Assembly (NCBI GenBank): GCA_031421855.1 | Contig: JANOPN010000171.1 | Coordinates: 1 to 9,955, forward strand | Direction of reading: 5' to 3' | From: JAAFHN01 sp031421855 | Lineage (GTDB): Bacteria > Pseudomonadota > Gammaproteobacteria > Burkholderiales > Burkholderiaceae_C | Length of the DNA stretch: 9,955 nt | In this document: positions 6,822 through 9,955 of the stretch, piece after piece | Position numbering within the stretch: the stretch's first letter is position 1 | Layout: every line of letters starts with the position of its first letter | Notes under the pieces: generated by a model | Told to the model about the DNA's origin: nothing | What the model saw: the letters and a program-made list of their open reading frames with translations, nothing else | The model's database searches: none | Translations under genes and position numbers: made by a program

Positions 6822-8072
6822 ATGACCCAGCCGGATTTGAGTAAAAAAACGTTGGGATTTTTGCCGCAAGAAGCCGTCCCCGGGGCGCTTTTGCTGTTCA
6901 TTGCAGTTTTGGCCATGGCGGTGGTCAATTCACCCTTGGGTCCGATCTACGAGGCCATGCTGTCGACATCCTTCAGCATCGGACCCACTGGCGGCGGCAT
7001 CGAAATGAAGGTCGCGTACTGGATCAAAAACGCATTGATGGCGCTATTCTTCTTCTTCGTCGGTCTTGAGCTCAAAAGGGAGATGTTGGAGGGTCAATTG
7101 TCCGAACCCAAAGCCGCGATGTTGCCCGTGCTGGCAGCAGCTGGCGGCATGGCGGTGCCAGCCGTGCTTTTCTTGGCGATTGCCGGTGGGGCTGGGTTTA
7201 GCAAAGGTTGGGCGATTCCGGCTGCCACTGACATTGCGTTCGCGCTTGGTGTGTTGTCGCTCCTTGGCAATCGCGTGCCAGCGGCCTTGAAGGCGTTTTT
7301 GCTCGCAGTTGCCGTGGTCGACGACCTCGGCGCGATCTTGATCGTCGCGTTTTTCTACACCGAGCAGGTTTTCGTTAGCTACCTCTACATGGCCCTTGGC
7401 GTGTCCGTCGTTTTGATCGCGATGAATCGATTGAAGATCGCGTCAATTGGCCTGTACATGCTGGCTGGCATGGCGCTTTGGGTTGTCATGTACAAATCTG
7501 GCATCAGCCCAACCATTGGCGGAGTCATCGTGGCGGCATGCGTTCCGCTCAAGTGCAAAGAAGGCCATAGCCCGCTTCACCAAGCAGAGCATGACTTTCG
7601 GCCTTGGGTGCTGTTTGGCATCATGCCGGTATTCGCATTTGCCAACGCAGGAATCAACTTGAGTGGTGCCAGCCAGTACCTCGTGCACCCAGTCACGCTG
7701 GGTGCTGCGTTTGGCTTGGCACTGGGCAAACCCATCGGTATCGCGGTGATGACTTATTTGGGGGCCAAGCTGATGAAGGCCCAAAAGCCAGGGAACCTGA
7801 GTCAAATTGTGGGCGTTGGGTTCATCGCCGGTGTCGGCTTCACCATGAGCTTGTTCGTCGGCGCACTTGCGTTCACCGATCCGGCACTGGCTACACCCGT
7901 GCGCTTGGGTGTTTATGCAGGCTCGATCACCGCCGCTTTGGTCGGGCTGGCGATCTTGGCAGTCGCACTACCCAAGACCGCCGCGCCACAATCGCTCGAT
8001 TCATCAGATCAGACCCGACCCTTCATCCTGGCCGAGGCAAGCTACGAAGCACACGACAAAATCAAACCTTGA
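6822..8072 (+). CDS. nhaA: Na+/H+ antiporter NhaA
   Basis: Inner-membrane antiporter exchanging Na+ (or Li+) for protons, used in pH and salt homeostasis. The 416-residue protein shows the full family layout of about 12 hydrophobic segments: WIKNALMALFFFFVGLELKR (about 67-86), GWAIPAATDIAFALGVLSLL with the ion-site Asp137, AVAVVDDLGAILIVAFFY with Asp167-Asp168, and LGKPIGIAV with Lys303. These match E. coli Asp133, Asp163, Asp164 and Lys300. E. coli NhaA has 388 residues; the extra length here is mainly a hydrophilic C-terminal tail (SLDSSDQTRPFILAEASYEA). The frame is open from 6663 with ATGs at 6663, 6735 and 6753. ATG at 6822 is chosen because the earlier part overlaps the EVE gene and a repeat, and AAGAG stands ahead of 6822. 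Confidence 0.93.
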   Translation: MTQPDLSKKTLGFLPQEAVPGALLLFIAVLAMAVVNSPLGPIYEAMLSTSFSIGPTGGGIEMKVAYWIKNALMALFFFFVGLELKREMLEGQLSEPKAAMLPVLAAAGGMAVPAVLFLAIAGGAGFSKGWAIPAATDIAFALGVLSLLGNRVPAALKAFLLAVAVVDDLGAILIVAFFYTEQVFVSYLYMALGVSVVLIAMNRLKIASIGLYMLAGMALWVVMYKSGISPTIGGVIVAACVPLKCKEGHSPLHQAEHDFRPWVLFGIMPVFAFANAGINLSGASQYLVHPVTLGAAFGLALGKPIGIAVMTYLGAKLMKAQKPGNLSQIVGVGFIAGVGFTMSLFVGALAFTDPALATPVRLGVYAGSITAALVGLAILAVALPKTAAPQSLDSSDQTRPFILAEASYEAHDKIKP

Positions 8073-8136
8073 TCGATTGGGGCTGCCGGCGGGTCAAAAA
8101 CACGGTTGAAAGGCGATATTTCAGAGGAAATTGGCA

Positions 8137-8178
8137 CTTGGTCTCCGGATTCATTGGGTTTGTTGCTATGATTTTTGG
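8137..8178 (+). repeat. Family-1 intergenic repeat, copy 3
   Basis: CTTGGTCTCCGGATTCATTG, then GGTTTGTTGCTATGATTTTTGGG. Direct orientation, 64 nt after the nhaA stop. Together with copy 2 it frames nhaA as an inverted pair. Confidence 0.75.
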
Positions 8179-8217
8179 GCAAATATTCAACGAATTAAAC
8201 AACGAAGCCACCGATGC

Positions 8218-8245
8218 CGTCATTGCCGCGGAGGCGGCAATCCAG
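8218..8245 (+). repeat. REP-like palindrome
   Basis: ATTGCCGC (8222-8229) and GCGGCAAT (8234-8241) are perfect 8-bp arms around a GGAG loop, framed by CGTC before and CCAG after. This closely follows the common proteobacterial REP pattern (CGTCATTCCCGCG-n-AGGCGGGAATCCAG). Such palindromes are known substrates or companions of RAYT transposases, and a RAYT stump lies 270 nt downstream. Confidence 0.7.
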
Positions 8246-8397
8246 CTCAGCGCCAGCCCGTTTCAGTTTGCCAAGTCGCTTTGCGTATTGGGTCGGGTCG
8301 GGTTGATTGGTGTTGGGGGCAGTTCAACGCTTCAGTCGCTGAGGCCGCAGAAAGCTGAGAAGCGGGTTTTTGGGATGCTTCTAGGTGTCTGTAGACA

Positions 8398-8437
8398 CTT
8401 GGTCACCCGATTCATTGGGTTAGCTGCTATCAATTGG
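8398..8437 (+). repeat. Family-1 intergenic repeat, copy 4
   Basis: CTTGGTCACCCGATTCATTG, then GGTTAGCTGCTATCAATTGGG. Direct orientation, 261 nt after copy 3. Its ACCCGAT/ATTGGGT stem pairs fully (one G-T wobble), the best stem of the four copies. It is preceded by GTGTCTGTAGACAC (8385-8398), a 6-bp dyad, and followed by the palindrome GGATGCATCC (8438-8447). The gene-free stretch 8073-8518 otherwise shows nothing I can assign. Confidence 0.72.
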
Positions 8438-8518
8438 GGATGCATCCGAAGTCAAGCGGACACCAATCCATCGACGAAAAACCGGACCACGTATTTGATA
8501 GCCTTCAAATTTTAGATC

Positions 8519-8686
8519 TCATGTCGTTGCAAGATTTGAGACCTGAGCCTCATGCTTTGCTTGGTCCAGCACAGCGAGGAACCGCTCGCGATCCTCATCA
8601 TCAACCGCGATGGGCTCACGCCGATCGCCGCGAGAAGTGACGTGGTAAACCGCGCCTGGATATTCGATGCGAAGTGGTCTGGTCAT
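8519..8686 (-). pseudogene. REP-associated tyrosine transposase (RAYT) remnant, N-terminus only
   Basis: A 55-codon frame starting MTRPLRIEYPGAVYHVTSRG and continuing DRREPIAVDDEDRERFLAVL, the typical first 40 residues of RAYT (Y1/IS200-like) transposases. The rest of a normal protein (about 200-240 residues) is gone, including the NHYH metal/HUH motif and the catalytic Tyr, so it cannot be active. After about residue 44 the frame runs into a degenerate family-2 repeat (8528-8554) that encodes the last residues (HEAQVSNLATT) and the stop. The N-terminal side is preceded by two family-2 repeats. It is best read as an element that lost its middle and 3' half. Too short to be a convincing gene alone, but the match of the first 40 residues is clear. 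Confidence 0.72.
8528..8554 (+). repeat. Family-2 repeat, degenerate copy
   Basis: TGCAAGATTTGAGACCTGAG followed by CCTCATG, compared with TGCAAGATGGCAGACCTGAC followed by CCTCATG at 9172-9198. It lies at the 3' end of the RAYT stump in the same orientation as the other copies. The preceding bases CTCATGTCG (8518-8526 region) also recur at 9193-9201. Confidence 0.55.
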
Positions 8687-8702
8687 TGCCAAACCATACG
8701 CT

Positions 8703-8746
8703 TGATCGGATCAGAATGCAAGATGGCAGACCTGACCCCGCATTTC
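8703..8746 (+). repeat. Family-2 repeat, copy A1
   Basis: TGATCGGATCAGAATGCAAG, then the shared core through GACCCC and GCATTTCT. It is almost identical to the copy 62 nt downstream (one G/C difference). It sits just upstream of the RAYT stump start. Confidence 0.85.
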
Positions 8747-8764
8747 TCTTGCGGATTTCTCTCG

Positions 8765-8809
8765 TGATCGGATCAGAATGCAAGATGGCAGACCTGACCC
8801 CGGATTTCT
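8765..8809 (+). repeat. Family-2 repeat, copy A2
   Basis: Tandem partner of the copy at 8703, offset 62 nt. It starts TGATCGGATCAG and continues through the core to GACCCCGGATTTCT. The short link between the copies repeats ATTTCTCT (8742-8749 and 8755-8762). Confidence 0.85.
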
Positions 8810-8842
8810 GGTGCTACTTAAATTGAGCGCGACAGAAACGGG

Positions 8843-9136
8843 CTACAAAGCACAAGCTTTTTGATTGAGCGCTGCGCGTGGTGCGGCCAAACAAATTACG
8901 GCAGTCAAGCACCGCAGGCGCGCGCACAATTGTTCAATCTCAGACGCCGAACGCTCGACGACAATTCTCGCAAGAATAGTCGACAGCATCGATGAGAAGT
9001 CTTGCATTCGCACATCCCCCGTGTTGCGCAGCGCCAATGCTCGGCCGACTGTGGTTAGAAAAATGCCAAATGTATCGGTGATTCATGACACGGCTAGTTT
9101 GGCAACACCAGCCATAGCGCTCATGAGTTCCGTCAT
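8843..9136 (-). pseudogene. Small unrecognised frame interrupted by one TGA
   Basis: ATG at 9136 has a good ribosome binding site (AGGAGA, 4 nt ahead) and reads MTELMSAMAGVAKLAVS, then TGA at 9083-9085. The same frame then stays open for 79 codons (ITDTFGIFLTTVGRALALRN, QDFSSMLSTILARIVVERSA, SEIEQLCARLR) to TAG at 8843. A strong start signal plus a long open continuation suggests a gene of about 97 residues broken by a TGG-to-TGA or similar change, or readthrough. The second part is predicted mostly helical. I recognise no family. Family-2 repeats lie on both sides. Chance is a real alternative. Confidence 0.3.
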
Positions 9137-9144
9137 GAGGTCTC

Positions 9145-9193
9145 CTATGTCTTATCGCAAAGAACCGCAAATGCAAGATGGCAGACCTGACCC
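9145..9193 (+). repeat. Family-2 repeat, copy B1
   Basis: CTATGTCTTATCGCAAAGAA, CCGC and then the shared 24-nt core ending GACCC. It is identical over 49 nt to the copy at 9224. Its left part differs from the 8703/8765 pair, so only the core is common to the whole family. Confidence 0.85.
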
Positions 9194-9226
9194 TCATGTC
9201 GCCACTAGACCCTCATGTCGCCACTA
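9189..9226 (+). repeat. Tandem 19-bp duplication
   Basis: GACCCTCATGTCGCCACTA occurs twice head to tail (9189-9207 and 9208-9226), linking the two B-type family-2 copies. The first unit starts inside copy B1. Confidence 0.9.
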
Positions 9227-9272
9227 TGTCTTATCGCAAAGAACCGCAAATGCAAGATGGCAGACCTGACCC
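9224..9272 (+). repeat. Family-2 repeat, copy B2
   Basis: Second perfect 49-nt copy, offset 79 nt from B1. Its terminal ACCC merges with the left arm of the inverted repeat that begins at 9270. Confidence 0.85.
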
Positions 9273-9366
9273 AATACTGTTCGTTTAAGACGCATTCCAA
9301 TGGATGAGATGAATCGTAAGTCATTGATTTATATGGATTTCACTTCGTTAACCGAACAGTATTGGG
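9270..9366. repeat. Long inverted repeat around the start of the 9300 frame
   Basis: Left arm CCCAATACTGTTCGTTTAA (9270-9288) and right arm TTAACCGAACAGTATTGGG (9348-9366) pair at 18 of 19 positions, with a 59-nt loop. The right arm is coding sequence (LTEQYWD) of the next frame. All candidate ATGs of that frame (9300, 9309, 9333) lie in the loop. Confidence 0.85.
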
Positions 9367-9716
9367 ACATGATCCGCAAATACGGTGCTGAAAACTCAAC
9401 TGAACTCCTGGCGTTTTTGGATACTTTGCCTAATGAATCTATTGCGTTCAATTTGAACAGTGATGAGTTCAATCGGGCATTGGCAACCCAACTGGCATTG
9501 GCACAAGGCGGGATTTCAGACCCCATTCAATTGACGCAAAAACTCTCAACCGCAGAGCTGCGAGCGGGAGCCGGACCAAATGCCCAAGAAGGCGAGTTTG
9601 CGAAGTTGCTGTCTGAGTCGGCAACAGCTTCGCTCAAAGAAATTACAGGCGGTGATCCCAACTTTGCGACTGACGCGGCTGGAAACTTAACTGTCGAGTA
9701 CCGGACGATTGTATAG
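9300..9716 (+). CDS. Hypothetical protein, unrecognised (up to 138 residues)
   Basis: No family recognised. The protein is acidic and soluble-looking: MDFTSLTEQYWDMIRKYGAE, then AENSTELLAFLDTLPNESIA and a Gly/Asn/Ala-rich end (GGDPNFATDAAGNLTVEYRT). The first two thirds look helical; no signal peptide, membrane span or Cys motif is seen. Start options are ATG at 9300, 9309 and 9333, and none has a clear ribosome binding site. Base composition is visibly more AT-rich than in the metabolic genes upstream, and it stands behind the repeat cluster, so it may be acquired or the rest of a larger gene cut by rearrangement. A single uninterrupted frame with plausible protein composition supports coding, but expression is uncertain. 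Confidence 0.5.
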   Translation: MDEMNRKSLIYMDFTSLTEQYWDMIRKYGAENSTELLAFLDTLPNESIAFNLNSDEFNRALATQLALAQGGISDPIQLTQKLSTAELRAGAGPNAQEGEFAKLLSESATASLKEITGGDPNFATDAAGNLTVEYRTIV

Positions 9717-9955
9717 ATCCTAAGCGATACTCCTTGTTCATGGCGCGGTCTGTCATGCGGGGTTTGATTGCTACTTTCGAGGGTTAACCCGTTTTGCCCG
9801 TGGTGTCTTGGCTTTCCGATCGGAAGGATTCCTTCTTTAAAAGGCCCCTGCCAGGGCCCGCCGCAGGCGCCCCCCTTCAAGCGCAGCACACCGACCTCGC
9901 CTTTCTACCAACAACCTCCCGGTTGCTTTCGCCCCATCAATCTCAATGATCATCA
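9717..9955. other. Non-coding right edge with stacked dyad symmetries
   Basis: No convincing gene in 239 nt. It contains GGGTTAACCC (9781-9790, perfect palindrome), TTCCGATCGGAA (9814-9825, perfect palindrome), GAAGG-ATT-CCTTC (9823-9835) and a GC-rich stem at 9843-9858. A 38-codon minus-strand frame (9837-9953) is open at the edge, but nothing supports it. Confidence 0.45.
9838..9858 (-). terminator. Possible intrinsic terminator for a minus-strand transcript from the right
   Basis: On the minus strand, GGCCC (9858-9854) and GGGCC (9847-9843) form a 5-bp GC stem with a 6-nt loop, followed at once by TTTT. Short stem and short T-run, so weak. The gene it would serve lies outside the window. 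Confidence 0.3.

Noticed and set aside
8493..8514. ATTTGA-TAGCCT-TCAAAT dyad followed by TTTT as a terminator
   Set aside because: The 6-bp AT-rich stem is too weak, and no transcript is expected to end here.
7604..8515. 303-codon plus-strand frame overlapping the end of nhaA
   Set aside because: The first half is out of frame with nhaA and Arg/His-rich, and the second half runs through the family-1 and REP repeats; no protein character.
8703..9272. Possible CRISPR-like array
   Set aside because: The repeats share a 24-nt core, but spacings are irregular (62, about 393 and 79 nt), flanks are duplicated rather than unique, and no cas gene is present.
9757..9780. Possible fifth family-1 copy (GGGGTTTGATTGCTACTTTC)
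   Set aside because: Only the GGGTTTG-TTGCTA part resembles the family; the GGTCACC-ATTCATT half is absent.
9527..9889. 120-codon minus-strand frame
   Set aside because: Antisense to the 9300 frame in its second half, starts with GTG after a nearby stop, has no ribosome binding site and reads through the palindrome cluster.

Overview
The window looks like a piece of a betaproteobacterial chromosome, most likely from the order Burkholderiales (Comamonadaceae-like). This is inferred from the style of the proteins (SirB1-type, YghU, OtnI/Hyi, a conserved 160-residue protein beside an EVE-domain gene) and from a moderately high GC content. No single marker fixes the genus.

Layout. (1) 1-508: 3' part of a SirB1-like gene running in from the left edge. 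(2) 609-4654, minus strand: a compact gene row, read right to left as a shortened ltnD/garR-type dehydrogenase remnant, otnI/hyi (2-oxotetronate or hydroxypyruvate isomerase), yghU (glutathione-dependent disulfide-bond oxidoreductase), a second glutathione S-transferase, and gor (glutathione reductase). Spacings are 1 nt, 91 nt, a 4-nt ATGA overlap and 40 nt, so it probably works as an operon centred on glutathione redox chemistry, with a sugar-acid isomerase at its head. (3) 4655-4759: a divergent control region with a 20-bp palindrome inside a candidate promoter. (4) 4760-5677: an alpha/beta hydrolase, convergent with 5688-6170 (conserved hypothetical). The latter is divergent from 6248-6712 (EVE domain), and nhaA (Na+/H+ antiporter) follows at 6822-8072. 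(5) 8073-9299: about 1.2 kb with no intact gene, filled with repeats, a REP-like hairpin, the N-terminal stump of a REP-associated tyrosine transposase (RAYT) and a stop-interrupted small frame. (6) 9300-9716: an unrecognised 138-codon frame whose possible starts lie in the loop of a long inverted repeat. (7) 9717-9955: no convincing gene, but several stacked dyad symmetries.

Two repeat families stand out. Family 1 (about 42 bp, core GGTCACCGAATTCATTGGG followed by TTGCTAT and usually a T-run) occurs four times in gaps between genes: 511-554 and 6727-6772 inverted, 8137-8178 and 8398-8437 direct. Two copies flank nhaA in inverted orientation. Family 2 (core TGCAAGATGGCAGACCTGAC) occurs as four copies with an identical 24-nt core plus one degenerate copy between 8528 and 9272, around the RAYT stump.

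The row of metabolic genes is ordinary apart from the dehydrogenase remnant, which has kept its start, ribosome binding site and both protein ends but lost about 220 central residues in frame. The most unusual part is the repeat-rich 8.1-9.4 kb segment. I see no complete new system such as a defence island. The strongest leads are the two repeat families, the in-frame deletion, and the inverted repeat around the start of the orphan frame at 9300.
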